Shown here in pieces: positions 1 through 11,717 of a DNA stretch of 64,000 nt. The DNA lies in the NCBI GenBank assembly GCA_037043015.1, contig CM073331.1, forward strand, positions 5,591,305 through 5,655,304, given 5' to 3'. Position numbers and translations under genes: made by a program. This DNA comes from Bryum argenteum (Eukaryota > Streptophyta > Bryopsida > Bryales > Bryaceae). The notes below the pieces were generated by a model that was not told where the DNA came from, did no database searches, and worked only from the letters and a program-made list of their open reading frames with translations. Every line of letters starts with the position of its first letter. Position 1 is the stretch's first letter.

Positions 1-236
1 AAGGTTCTAGAAAGTTCTAGAAGCTTGTGGAAACTTCTAGAAGTCTCTGGAAGTTCCTAAAAGTTTCCGGAAGTCTCTAGAAGATCTTGGAAGTCTCTAG
101 AAGTTTTTAGAAGTTTCTGGAAGTTCCTGGAAGATTTTGGAAGTCTCTAGAAGGTCTTGGAAGATTCTGGAAGGTCTTAGAAAGGTCTTAGATTGTGGAA
201 GTTTCTGAAGAACCTTTTACTAAGCTAGTATATATA
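1..236 (+). promoter_or_regulatory. Heat-shock-element-like array plus TATA box in G1 LTR
   Basis: From base 1 to about 190 GAA recurs every 10 bp about 19 times (TAGAAGTCTC, TGGAAGTTCC, TAGAAGTTTC and similar), with TTC, CTC or TCC at the intervening half-turn. Several stretches therefore fit the heat-shock element GAAnnTTCnnGAA. A TATATATA box lies at 229-236, so the array sits where a U3 enhancer would be. The same array and TATA box (12506-12513) occur in the 3' LTR. Heat response is inference from the motif; ONSEN-type copia elements are the known precedent. Confidence 0.6.
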
Positions 237-411
237 GGAGTTGAGATTGGGGGCAACCTAGGTCTCGACAACGCATCTCTTGGAGCTCTAGCTCACACCT
301 CTTGGTGTTGTTGTGTAGTCTTTTTGTTAATCTGAGTCTCATTTGAGTTATATCTACAGTCTTATTCTCATTCGAGCTTCTCTTGTCTCGTGTATTCTCG
401 TGTCTCTGACA
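1..411 (+). repeat. 5' LTR of G1 (first ~37 bp missing at window edge)
   Basis: Matches 12301-12688 almost throughout; the shared text ends at CTGACA in both copies. By comparison with the 3' copy, which starts TGATGTCACGG at about 12264, roughly 37 bp lie before base 1. It contains a GAA/TTC array (1-190), a TATA box (229-236) and a transcribed region. A possible tRNA-Met-like primer site (TATCAGAGC, around 437-446) follows downstream. The two LTRs differ by scattered substitutions and one larger indel, consistent with an old insertion. Confidence 0.9.
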
Positions 412-699
412 CTTTGTCGAGATTGCCTTATTTGCAAATATCAGAGCTAAGGTTTTCTTGCAAGAGTGTGGACTACCCCTCTTGTTTGGAAGACTATTGG
501 CGTCTTAAGAGTTGTAGATTACCCTCTCTCAAAATGATATTTCGTTCAGCTTTGGATCTTCTTGCAAGAGCGCGGATTATCCCTCTTCTTGGAGAATTCA
601 AAGCTATTCTAGAGGTCATAGATTACCCACCTCTAAATCGGAGCTTGACTTAGTTATATGCTCAAATCCTCTTATTTTTATAGAATTGGCCGATGGCCA

Positions 700-3600
700 A
701 GATGTTAGTATGACCGAGTTTTTTGAATCCAAGTTTGACGTTCTCATGAACGCTTTAAGCGCATTAATCACTAGACTCGCGGAAGTGGAAGATCGCATTG
801 CTTACAACAACTCAAGCTCTAGAACAACGACGACATGAGTGCATCAACCATTTACTGCTGTAGTAGAAGAGACTATTCCACATCTTATTCGAGAAGACAC
901 TCTACAAGTTCAACAACGCAAGGAACCTTGAGTAAGCCTGTCAGAGAAGTTTGATGGAACACAGTCGAAGTTCAAAGGGTTTATCAATCAAGTCCAGCTG
1001 ATAACGATGTTGCAGCCAGAGAGATATCCTCCGGAAGAATCAAAAGTTGGATTAGTTAGAACCTTGTTGACAGGATCAACCCTTTTGTGGTTTGCTCCTC
1101 TATTCGAGCAAAGATCACCGATGTGAGCAATTTTGAGACATTTCTTGCAGCGATGACCAAAGCATTTGGGGAGCATGACAAGGCTCGAGTTGCGTAAAAT
1201 AAGATCTACGCCTTACGACAAGGATTGCGCTCTGTATCTGTATACGCTTCTGAATACAGACAACTTGCTATTGATATCAATTGGGGTGAGCAAACATTAA
1301 TGAACCAGTTTTATCGACGTTTGAGGGATGACGTGAAGGACTTATTGTTAAATTTTCCAAATCCTTGCACACTTGATGAAACTATCAGTTAGGCCGTAAA
1401 ATGTGATAATCGACTTTTTCAGCGATATCAAGATCGGCGGTCTTCAAGCTTCTCAAGCCAAAGCGAACGTACTACCATAACAAAGACCCATAGTTCATAT
1501 CAAGGTGTAGAAGATATGCAAATCGACGCGACACGCTTCAAGCCATTGACGATTGAAGAAAAGAAACGAAAATTTGAAGAGAATCTATCTTTGTATTGTG
1601 GAGAACCTGAACATAAGATCGATGGCTGCCGAAAGAAGCGGAAGCTACCCGTGACAAGGATTAGAAGCGCCACAATTCAGGAAAACGAGGATGGCTAGTC
1701 ACAGTAGGGGCCGTGCGACAGGATTTTTCGTCATCACCAAAACATAAAGGTCCTTACATCTCTTTCGAACATGCTCGATCTTTTACAATACCTATTTTTG
1801 TTGGACGTGAAAACATAAAAACTAGTAGTTTATTAGACTCCGAAGCATCTGCTTGTTTCATGGATATGACTTTTGCAAAACTTCATAAGATCACGCTCCA
1901 GCAAAAGTCTAATTGTGTACAAGCAGAGGTTATAGACGGGCGACCTATAGTTGTCGCTTACGAAACTGTACATGTAGACGTAGCAATGGAGGATCATAAC
2001 AGTAGAATTATGTTTAACATAATCAATAGTCTCTCCCATCCTATAGTTCTTGGAATATCTTGGTTAGAGAAGTAGAACCCGAATATAGATTAGTTTTCTC
2101 GTACTATATCATTTCCAAGAAAACCTCAACAGCCGAAAAAACGCCAGAAGGACTCAAACAAAAAGTCTTTGCTTGTTGAGGCAAAGGCATTCATGAAGGT
2201 TGCAAAGGAAGACACACCGTTTATTATCTATGCAACACCAATTCAAGAAGAAATGGTGTTTACGACTATTCCGGAGCAGTACAAGCAATTTCAAGACGTA
2301 TTTGAAAAGAAGAATGCAGACATACTACCGGAGCATAGATCGTATGATTGCGCCATAGATCTCCAAGACGGATCACAACCACCTTTTGGCCCGATATACA
2401 ACTTGTCTCAGAACGAGCTTAGAATTTTGAAGGAGTATATTGACGAGAATCTCGCAAAAAATTTTATTCGACATTCCAAGTCTCCAACAGGGGCACCTAT
2501 ACTCTTTGTAAAGAAGAAGGATGGCTCATTACAACTGTGTGTAGACTATCGAGGCCTGAACAAAGTTACCGTGAAGAATCGTTATCCGTTGCCTTTCATA
2601 TCGGGACTTTTGGACTTGCTCGGCCAAGCAAAGATCTATACGAAGATAGATCTACGTGGAGCTTATAATCTCGTGCGGATAAAAGAAGGAGACGAGTGGA
2701 AGACTGCATTTCGCACAAAATAACTAGACATCATATTTACCATTGGCGGAGTTTGCTTACAACAATTCTATTCACGTGTCGACTCAGCAAACTCTCTTCT
2801 ATGCCAATTATGGATACCATCCCAAACTTGATATCTTGGCATCAATCGGTGATAAGAATCCAGCAGCTGAAGATCTTGCCGAGCACTTATCAGAAATCCA
2901 AACTATTTTGAAGATGCAGTTACAATAAGCTCAAGATTTGTATAAGATTTCTGCAGACCGGCTTCGAAAGGAATCTTCTGCTTTTCATCTTGGTAATAAG
3001 GTGTCGCTTCTTCGGCGAATCATTAAGACCAATCGGCCATGCGACAAATTAGACTATAGGCAACTGGGCCCATTCCGTATTCAAGAGCAAATTAATCCGC
3101 TTGCGTATCGGTTGGAGTTACCTACTTCCATTAACCCCTAAAGGTCCAGGAAAGCGAAAACTGCTTTTTGGAGTCCAAAATTCAGCCAACTTTGACCATT
3201 ATAATCTCACAAATGAAGAAGAATCAACGGTTCAATTTTGGCAAGTGAGTGGAAGGTTAAGTTAACTTCAAGATCCTACGGTTGGATCTTCCAAATAATT
3301 CTTAGATTGAGAGTTTTTAGGCCTGAAGTAAGGGAATGTCTATTTTTACAATTTTGCATCAAGAACCTTTACGGGTTGAGGTCCATCTAGTTTTTCATGT
3401 CTCCCTTCTAGAAGTATATAAAGGGTTTACTATGTCAAGACGATTACAACCATTACCACCAGCGGTTGAAGTAGAAAATCATGATGAGTATGAAGTGGAA
3501 GAGGTCCTTGATTCGCAGAGGAAAAGGGGAAAGTTACAATATCTTATCCACTAGCAAGGATATGACATCAGTGAACGTACGTGGAAGCCAGCCGCAAATT
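700..3600 (+). pseudogene. Coding remnants of G1 (gag, PR, RT, IN C-terminus, chromodomain)
   Basis: In order on the plus strand: a gag-like region (about 900-1500), a zinc-knuckle-like patch with CGEPEHKIDGC (about 1600), a retropepsin-like segment (about 1760-2070), the N-terminal part of reverse transcriptase (about 2260-2720), the integrase C-terminal region (about 2730-3130) and a chromodomain-like end (about 3450-3640). Most RT, RNase H and the integrase core are absent. MITE A1 sits between the integrase C-terminal text and the FHVSLLE-type text that leads into the chromodomain. The copy is broken many times and cannot be functional. Confidence 0.8.
3131..3379. mobile_element. TTAA-flanked MITE, family A copy A1, inside G1
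   Basis: Begins TTAACCCCTAAAGGTCC and ends in CCTTTACGGGTTGA, the slightly degenerate complement. The body shares CAGCCAACTTTGACCATTAT and a CCTACGGTTGGATCTTC box with copies at 36323, 37923, 44536 and 49136. It is non-coding and about 250 bp long. It interrupts the Ty3 coding remnant of G1, with recognisable Ty3 text on both sides, so its borders are well supported. Confidence 0.85.
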
Positions 3601-3651
3601 TGGCAAATGAGCAACTAAAGCTACAGGAATTCCATCAACAAAATCCCGAAA

Positions 3652-4945
3652 TGTCGCGCACCTCTCCTTGAGGAGTGCCCGCAACACCAAGGGCCCAAGG
3701 GGGACACCGGAGTGACGTCGGGGCCTTGGGGTGCCAAGGTGAAGGGAACCTAAGTGGGCCTAGTGTGGGAGAGGACCCCGGGCGTTGGAGACGCCTCTCA
3801 CCCACGGAGACTAGGAGCCACGACGGAATGGACATGAGATTATGGAAGCTCATGTTGCCACGATTCCGGGATGCTAAGGAGCACCTCAGTTGGAGGTGTG
3901 AGCTAAAAGTTATGGGAGTTGGAAGATTGTGGGACTAAAGTGAGTGCTGTCCAGGGACAGTGCTGGACTGGGAAGCTGGCCCGGGACTCCCGAATCTTCA
4001 GAGGGGCATAACTCCCTCAATACTTGTCGGAATGAGGCAAGTAAGGTGTCTATCGGCATCTACTTGACGAGTAGATGTCGATAGAGTGGTCGCTCGTTGC
4101 GTTTGGATGCGGGACAAGGTAGATACGAGCCCTGGAAGGTTCGGGAAGTCTCCGGGGCCTTCCAGCGGCTAAGGCATTGGGAGATTGGGTGGTCTTCCAA
4201 AACTAAGAGGTGTGAGGGTCCAGCCCTTCACCTAGGACCAGGGGGCTGCCGAATCCCACAGAGTATACTATGGGGAGGGCTGGTCTCCTCCCCACTCCCA
4301 TGGTGCCTTGGTGGTGACCAAGGTGGGAGTCCCGAGTGGTGTGGCTAGTGTTGGGGCCTCACCATGGGGACTCCCAAGCCAAGGTGAGTCCCAATGGGTG
4401 GAGCTAGTGTTGGGGCTCCACCATGGGGACTCAAAGTGCAAAATGAGGCACGGTGGGTGGAGCTAGTGTGTGGGGGCTTCACCACGGTGGCTCATAAGGA
4501 CAAGGTGAGTCCCGGTGGGGGAGCTAGTGTTGGGGCTTCACCACGGGGACTCATATAGGCAAAATGAGGACCATGAGTGCTACCGATGTGGGGTGGTGTC
4601 TCACCGCCGGCGTTGTGATTACTTGGTGGCCTTGGGGTCACCATGGTGGTCATGGGCGGTGGTGAGGAGACACCACCAAGTGCGGTTAGGCCGCGTGGTA
4701 TGGGAGTGCCACCAAGTTGGGCCTTGGACATAAGTGGAAGTCCGCACCTAACCATTGGCTACCTACGAAGGAGTTGAGTCCCGGTTGCATGAGTAGGAGG
4801 GATTGATAACCAAGCGGTGAGCTTGGTGGTTGGTATGGAGAGCTAACTTTGTGCATGTGGGGGATGTGCAGAGTTAGCGCTCGTGACACTTGCTAGAGTT
4901 GGGAAAAAGTTGGTGTAAGCTAAGGTGAGCTATGAGGTTGCGACA
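3652..4945 (+). repeat. 5' LTR of G2
   Basis: Starts TGTCGCGCACC and ends GTTGCGACA (TG...CA), near-identical to 10415-11712. It is unusually GC-rich for the window and contains an internal array of about 60-bp repeats (4330-4560). The text immediately after it, TTAGTATCGAGCA at about 4948-4960, resembles a primer-binding site for an initiator-Met-like tRNA. Confidence 0.95.
4330..4560 (+). repeat. ~60-bp tandem repeats inside G2 LTR
   Basis: About four imperfect copies of a unit built on GGAGCTAGTGTTGGGGCTTC, ACCATGGGGACTC and CAAGGTGAGTCCC. The same array is at about 11093-11330 in the 3' LTR. Such subrepeats are common in the promoter region of plant LTRs; any enhancer role is inference. 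Confidence 0.8.
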
Positions 4946-5218
4946 CTTAGTATCGAGCAGGCTTTTAGTACCCCAAGTGCAAAGTTGTGAGGAGCAATGG
5001 GCAAGAAGAAGACCATTGAGGGTGATGAGGTGGAGCTTCAAGCGGCCACGCATGAGGGGGAACAAAGACCCCGATCCTACAAGTGAGGCTCATTCTCATG
5101 ACTCCAATGAGCAAGTTGCCACTAGTGAGGGCAATGAGCAAATGGAATTGTCACTTCAAGAGGAGCCCTTGGGTGAAGAGGAGCGCTCTAGGTCGAGACG
5201 CCTAGAGTCTTCCCAAGG

Positions 5219-8200
5219 GTGGAAAAACAAGATCCTCAATTGGCTTTCCAAATGAGAATGCTTGAGTTCATGGACTCCGTGAATCAAGAGCTCAAGCGTG
5301 GGAAGGAAGAAAGGGATCGCCAAGAGAGGTTGATTGAACACCTCATGATGCAAGGGTCCCGACCTTCATCTTCCACCAAAAAGTTGGCTAAGGTAAACAT
5401 GCCAAGCACCTTCAAGGACTTGGTAAGGCAAGGAAGGTGAAGGAATTCCTTCTTGAGATGGATAACTACTATGATGTCCAAAAGCCGGATGAGGAGGACA
5501 AGGTTTCCATTGCGGTGACATTTCTCAAGGATCATGCTCTTCAATGGTGGACAAGCAAAAAGGAGCAAGAGCCGGAGTTGGTGGCAAACTTGACTTGGGG
5601 TGACTTCAAAGACTTGTTGAGTGAACGCTTCACACCAGAGTATCGGAGTTGAGGGAAGGCATGAACTTGGTGCAAATGAGGCACACCGGGTCTCTCAAGG
5701 CCTATGTGCGTGACTTCAATGCCCAAATGAATGCCACACCCAAGATGGATGAGTTCTCTAAGAAGTGCATCTTTTTGGGTGGGCTTCAAAAGTGGGTGGT
5801 GGATGCCTTGTTCAAGTTCCCAAAACTTCCCGAGGATGTGGCGGGCATCATCAAGATTGTTGAAAGGATTGAGGTCGATGGACCCGAGAGGAAGTCAAGT
5901 GGCCCCTCTCAACAAAGCGGATCAAATAGGAATGCGGCTCGAGGCAAAGAGCGCAAGAAGTTTGGCTTTGGCAACAAACACAAGGGACAAGTGGATGGTG
6001 GAGCCTCTAACAAAAAGGAACACCAAGGGGGAAAGCCATCTAAAGGGGGAGACAAAGGTGATGACACCAAGGCCAAGAGGTGCCATGGTTGTGGCAAGAT
6101 TGGCCACTTCATTGCGGAGTGCCCCGACAAGAAGGTGAGTACCATTGCAAGTCTTGCTTGTGTTGAAGACCGCATACTAGAAGGAGGTTTTGTGGCCAAG
6201 GCAAGTAGCCTCAAGCCAAGGCCGGGCCTCTTGTTTCTTGAGGCCCAAGTGAAGGACAAAGATGTCTCATGTTTGGTTGATACGGGGCAACGCACTCCTT
6301 CATGAGTTCCAAACTAGCAAGGGAGTTGGGCTTGCCATTTGCAAAAGGCAAGCAAGCCCATCAATGTGCGTTTTGCAAAGGGCGAACCGCACAAGACGGA
6401 GGAAGTGGCGTTGCAAGTGACCTTGAAGTGTGTGACATTGGAGTTTGTTGAGAATTTCACATTATGTGAGATGGATGAGGTAGACCTCATCTTAGGGGAT
6501 ACATTCTTTGAGGCGCACACGTGTGGATGTGAGGCGCAAGCCAAAGACGGTTAGTTGTGCGCCGTGATGGCAAGGAGTTAGTGTTGAAGTTAACTCGTGG
6601 CCCTTCAATAGCGGGGGACAAATTAAACTTGGTCTCTTTAGACCAAATGTTGGAACATCAATTTGTGGTGATGGCTCGTGAAGAGCAACTTGGGCATGAG
6701 GGGAAGGGGGTGCAACAACCACTTCCCAAAGAAATTCAAGAGGTGTTGGCCAAGTACAAGGATGTGCTTACCAATGAGTTACCCAAAGAGCTACCCCCAA
6801 GAAGAGAAGTGAATCACAAGATCGAGGTGCTACCTGGAGCTGAGCCACCTTCTAAGGCACCTTATCGGTTAAACCAAAAAGAGTTGATGGAGCTAAAGAA
6901 GCAACTAAACGACTTGTTGAAAAGGGGTTATGTGAGACCAAACAAGTCACCATATGATACTCCGGTCCTCTTTGTGGACAAGAAGGATGGCAAGCTTAGG
7001 ATGTGCATTGATTATAGGGCCTTGAATAAGGTGACCATCAAGAACAACTACCCTTTGCCTCGAATTGATGATCTCTTTGATAGATTGGCGGGAGCTAAGT
7101 ACTTTAGTCGCATAGACTTGAAGTCGAGTTACTACCAAATCCGCATTGCGGATGCGGATGTAGAAAAGACCGCGTGCCGCACAAGGTATGGGTCTTATGA
7201 GTTCCTTGTGATGCCCTTTGGGTTGTGCAATGCACCCTCAACATTCACAACCCTTATGAACACCATCTTTCGAGAGGAAATGGATGACTTTGTGATTGTC
7301 TACATCGATGACATCTTGGTGTTTTCCAAGACGACCGAGGAACATGCAAGGCACCTTGAGGCAAAGACTCATGAAGCTTAGAGACAACAAGCTTTATGCT
7401 AATGGGGAAAAGAGTGAGTTTGCACAACTTGAGATGGAGTTCTTGGGCCATGTGGTTACCGGAGATGGAATCAAGCCGGACATGAAGAATGTGAAGGCAA
7501 TTCAAGAGTGGAAGCGGCCTTCTACACAAAAGGGACTTAGGTCATTCCTTGGCCTAGCAAACTACTATCGCCGCTTCATACGCAACTTCTCTAAGATTGC
7601 CAAGCCTTTGTCCGACTTGTTGAAAAAAGGGGTGAACCAAGTATGGGATGAATTTTGCTACCAAGCCTTTGAGGAACTCAAGTACAAGTTGTCATCTCCA
7701 CCAGTGTTGAAGTTCCCTGAGTTTGATAACCCCTTTGAGGTCCACACATATGCAAGTGACTTTGCCATTGGAGTCGTCTTGATGCAAGATGGTAGGTCAA
7801 TTGCCTATGAGAGCAAGAAGTTGGATGGGTGTCAAAGGAGATGGCCAACTCACGAGAAGGAGCTCTTTGCGGTGGTGCATTGTTTGAAGACATGGCAACA
7901 TTACTTGGGGTTGCACAAGACTAAGGTCTACACCGATAATGTGTCTTTGAAGTATTTTGAGACACAAGCACAAATGAGTGCCAAACAATTGAGGTGGCAT
8001 GATACTTTGGCGCTCATGAATGTGGACTTGATCCACAAACCGGGCCGTGACAATGTGGTGCCGGATGCGCTAAGTAGAAAGGAAGAGTTTCATGCCATGA
8101 GCACCACCCAAGTCTTGCGGCTCATGTATAAGGGTGAAGGCAATTGGGAACGGCGGATAAGAGAGGGGTACATGAAGGACCCCGAGGCACAACAAATGCT

Positions 8201-9616
8201 TGGTGATCTTAGGAAGGGCAAGAAGCTCAAGGAGATCAAGTTGGTGAATGGATTGCTCAAGTATAAGCAAAGTAGGGTGTATGTTCCTCAAGGCAAGCTT
8301 AGATTGTTGGTTTTGAAGGAGGAACATGATAGTCCCATAGGCCATAGGGGAGAAAATGCTACCATTGCAACGGTGTCAAGGAGGTACTATTGGCCGGGGA
8401 TGAAAGATGACATAACCCACTTTGTGAAGACTTGTGTGAAGTGCCAACTTAACCGGCTTCATATCAAAAAGCAAGCGGGCTTGTTGCAACCATTGCCAAT
8501 TCCGCCGGGTCCTTGGCATAGTGTGTCTATGGACTTCATCACAAGCCTTCCCGAGTCGCAAGGGTATGATGCCATCTTAGTGATGGTGGATCGGTTTAGC
8601 AAGTTGGCTCATATGGTGCCAACTAGAGGAATCTGAATCGCGCTTGAGACCGCCAAGATCTTTCTCGATGCATGGTGGAAGCATCACGGGTTGCCAAGAG
8701 TGATTGTGTCGGATCGAGACCCAAAGTTCACAAGTGCATTTTGGAGACACTTCTTTAGGAAGGTGGGAACCAAGTTGACATTTAGCACTCGCCTTTCATC
8801 CCCAAACAGATGGGCAAACCGAAAGGGTGAATGGGGTCTTGAACCAATACTTGAGGAACTTTGTGAGTGCGGACCAACGTGATTGGGTAGACTATGTGGG
8901 GTTGGCGGAGTTCGATTACAATGCGGCACACACACTCGGCGACTAAGGAGTCACCTTTCAAAGTGGCCTATGGAGTGGAGCCACTCCAACCTGCTGACTT
9001 AGCTCTCGAGGGGGCACATTCAACACCAGAGTTCAACCAAGATGGTGAAGACTTGGCCAAGAAGCGGGAACATATGTTGAAAAAAACCAAGTTGTTGTTG
9101 GAGAAGGCAAGAAGGCGCTATGAGAAGCAATTCAATGCCGGAAGACGTGAAGTAGAGTATAAGGTGGGACAAAAGGTGTTGTTGAATGTGAAGAACTTCA
9201 CCATGCCCGAAGGCCTCACTCCAAAGTTCATGTCCAAGTTTGCGGGTCCGTTTCCCATTGTGGAACGGGTGTTCAAAGATGTGTATAAGTTGGAGCTACC
9301 ACCCGAGATCAAAGTGCATCCAACATTCCATGTTTCATTGTTAAAGCCATTCAAGGAGGATACCTTGTGGCCGGATCGCAAGCAAGTGATTCGGCCACCA
9401 CCAGAGTTGGTTGGACAACATCTGGAATATGAGGTAGAGGCCATCCTCAAGAGTAGGAACCTCAAAAACAAGAGCAAGGAATACCTTGTGAAGTGGCGAG
9501 GATACCACGAGAAAGAAGCAACGTGGGTGGCGGCAAAGGACATGGTGAATGCTAAGGAGGTGGTGGAGAACTTTGAGAAGAATAGGAGCTCCAACAAGAA
9601 GCAACGTAGGCATTGA
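5219..9616 (+). pseudogene. G2 coding region: gag, PR, RT, RNase H, IN, chromodomain (broken)
   Basis: Gag occupies about 5220-6150 and ends in a CHGCGKIGHFIAEC zinc knuckle. A protease segment with CLVDTG is at about 6230-6540, RT with YIDD at about 6800-7330 and RNase H at about 7700-8060. Integrase with an HHCC finger and a CVKCQ motif lies at about 8300-9270, and a chromodomain (YLVKWRGYHEKEATW) at about 9430-9590. The domain order and chromodomain place it among chromoviruses. The reading frame is disrupted roughly six or seven times despite the young LTRs. Confidence 0.9.
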
Positions 9617-10414
9617 TGAGGACATCAACCTCCGTAGTGGGGAGGATGACTTGTAGCTTGGGCGTAGATCCACAACACTTGTACTTGTTCTTTGGATTTG
9701 GCAATAAAGTTTGGCTTTGGTGTGTGCAAAGAGAAGAGTATGAGATGGAGTCCTAGTCTTGTACTTGTGCTAAGTTGGTGGAAGAGGGAAAATAGAGATG
9801 TGAAACCGAGTTGGGAAGGCCGAGTAATGGGGACCAAGGCTAGGAGAAAGAGTGGATAAAACCATGAAGTCCCTTGGCCTTGGGCTTGTCCGGGCGGGGA
9901 CAAGGTAATGGCGCGTGCTCATAAAAGCGCCACTCCCACAAACTAGTGCAAGCTAGTGCATGGGAGTCATGAACCCATGCCTCGAAAGAGATAGTGGGAT
10001 CCAAGTTGGGCGGAACTTGGCATTACCCCCGTGCGATCGAGTCGTGGTGTAAAAGCCATCTTGGGTTTGCAACCAAGACAACTTGGTGGAAGCATTGAGG
10101 TCCAGCCTAGTAGTCAAGGAAGAAGTGTTAGGCTAGTGGAGCCTAACTTGGAGAGCCAAGGTAAGGGCAATCCAAGAGGGTCTCAAAGTAGGTGGGTCTA
10201 GAGTAGTTTAGTTGCCTTGGAAGAAGTCCAGGGTTCTAAACGGACCACCTAGTGACGACACCTTTGAGACTTTGCCAAAGTTTGAGAGTGCATTGTGGGG
10301 GTCGCGCCCTGGTGAAACACAATGCTGCACCAATGGGGATGGCAACCCAAGAGTTGGTGTGACCGACTACAAGTATAGTCGATGAGGGCATCGACTCCAT
10401 TAGGTGGGGGTGAG
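9617..10414 (+). other. Non-coding 3' internal region of G2 with polypurine tract
   Basis: About 800 bp between the chromodomain end and the 3' LTR with no convincing reading frame. It ends in TTAGGTGGGGGTGAG immediately before the LTR start TGTCGCGC at 10415, a fitting polypurine tract for second-strand priming. Confidence 0.7.
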
Positions 10415-11712
10415 TGTCGCGCACCTCTCCTTGAGGAGTGCCCGCAACACCAAGGGCCCAAGGGGGACACCGGAGTGACGTCGGGGCCTTGGGGTGCCAA
10501 GGTGAAGGGAACCTAAGTGGGCCTAGTGTGGGAGAGGACCCCGGGCGTTGGAGACGCCTCTCACCCACGGAGACTAGGAGCCACGACGGAATGGACATGA
10601 GATTATGGAAGCTCATGTTGCCACGATTCCGGGATGCTAAGGAGCACCTCAGTTGGAGGTGTGAGCTAAAAGTTATGGGAGTTGGAAGATTGTGGGACTA
10701 AAGTGAGTGCTGTCCAGGGACAGTGCTGGACTGGGAAGCTGGCCCGGGACTCCCGAATCTTCAGAGGGGCATAACTCCCTCAATACTTGTCGGAATGAGG
10801 CAAGTAAGGTGTCTATCGGCATCTACTTGACGAGTAGATGTCGATAGAGTGGTCGCTCGTTGCGTTTGGATGCGGGACAAGGTAGATACGAGCCCTGGAA
10901 GGTTCGGGAAGTCTCCCGGGGCCTTCCAGCGGCTAAGGCATTGGGAGATTGGGTGGTCTTCCAAAACTAAGAGAGGTGTGAGGGTCCAGCCCTTCACCTA
11001 GGACCAGGGGGCTGCCGAATCCCACAGAGTATACTATGGGGAGGGCTGGTCTCCCTCCCCACTCCCATGGTGCCTTGGTGGTGACCAAGGTGGGAGTCCC
11101 GAGTGGTGTGGCTAGTGTTGGGGCCTCACCATGGGGACTCCCAAGCCAAGGTGAGTCCCAATGGGTGGAGCTAGTGTTGGGGCTCCACCATGGGGACTCA
11201 AAGTGCAAAATGAGGCACGGTGGGTGGAGCTAGTGTTGGGGCTTCACCACGGTGGCTCATAAGGACAAGGTGAGTCCCGGTGGGGGAGCTAGTGTTGGGG
11301 CTTCACCACGGGGACTCATATAGGCAAAATGAGGACCATGAGTGCTACCGATGTGGGGTGGTGTCTCACCGCCGGCGTTGTGATTACTTGGTGGCCTTGG
11401 GGTCACCATGGTGGTCATGGGCGGTGGTGAGGAGACACCACCAAGTGCGGTTAGGCCGCGTGGTATGGGAGTGCCACCAAGTTGGGCCTTGGACATAAGT
11501 GGAAGTCCGCACCTAACCATTGGCTACCTACGAAGGAGTTGAGTCCCGGTTGCATGAGTAGGAGGGATTGATAACCAAGCGGTGAGCTTGGTGGTTGGTA
11601 TGGAGAGCTAACTTTGTGCATGTGGGAGATGTGCAGAGTTAGCGCTCGTGACACTTGCTAGAGTTGGGAAAAAGTTGGTGTAAGCTAAGGTGAGCTAGCT
11701 AGGGTTGCGACA
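10415..11712 (+). repeat. 3' LTR of G2
   Basis: Near-identical to 3652-4945. It is followed directly by CGAAA at 11713-11717, the second copy of the target duplication. Confidence 0.95.
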
Positions 11713-11717
11713 CGAAA

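Larger units (their letters stand above)
3652..11712 (+). mobile_element. Young Ty3/gypsy chromovirus (G2) nested in G1
   Basis: Complete element of about 8.06 kb with LTRs of 1294 and 1298 bp and a perfect 5-bp target duplication CGAAA (3647-3651 and 11713-11717). Internal order is gag with a CCHC knuckle, protease, RT, RNase H, integrase and chromodomain, as in chromoviruses. The LTRs differ at only about six places, mostly tiny indels, i.e. well under 1 percent, so the insertion is recent. The coding region is nevertheless broken, with roughly six or seven interruptions, so this copy looks non-autonomous. It lies just after the chromodomain end of G1, whose 3' part resumes at 11718. Confidence 0.95.
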
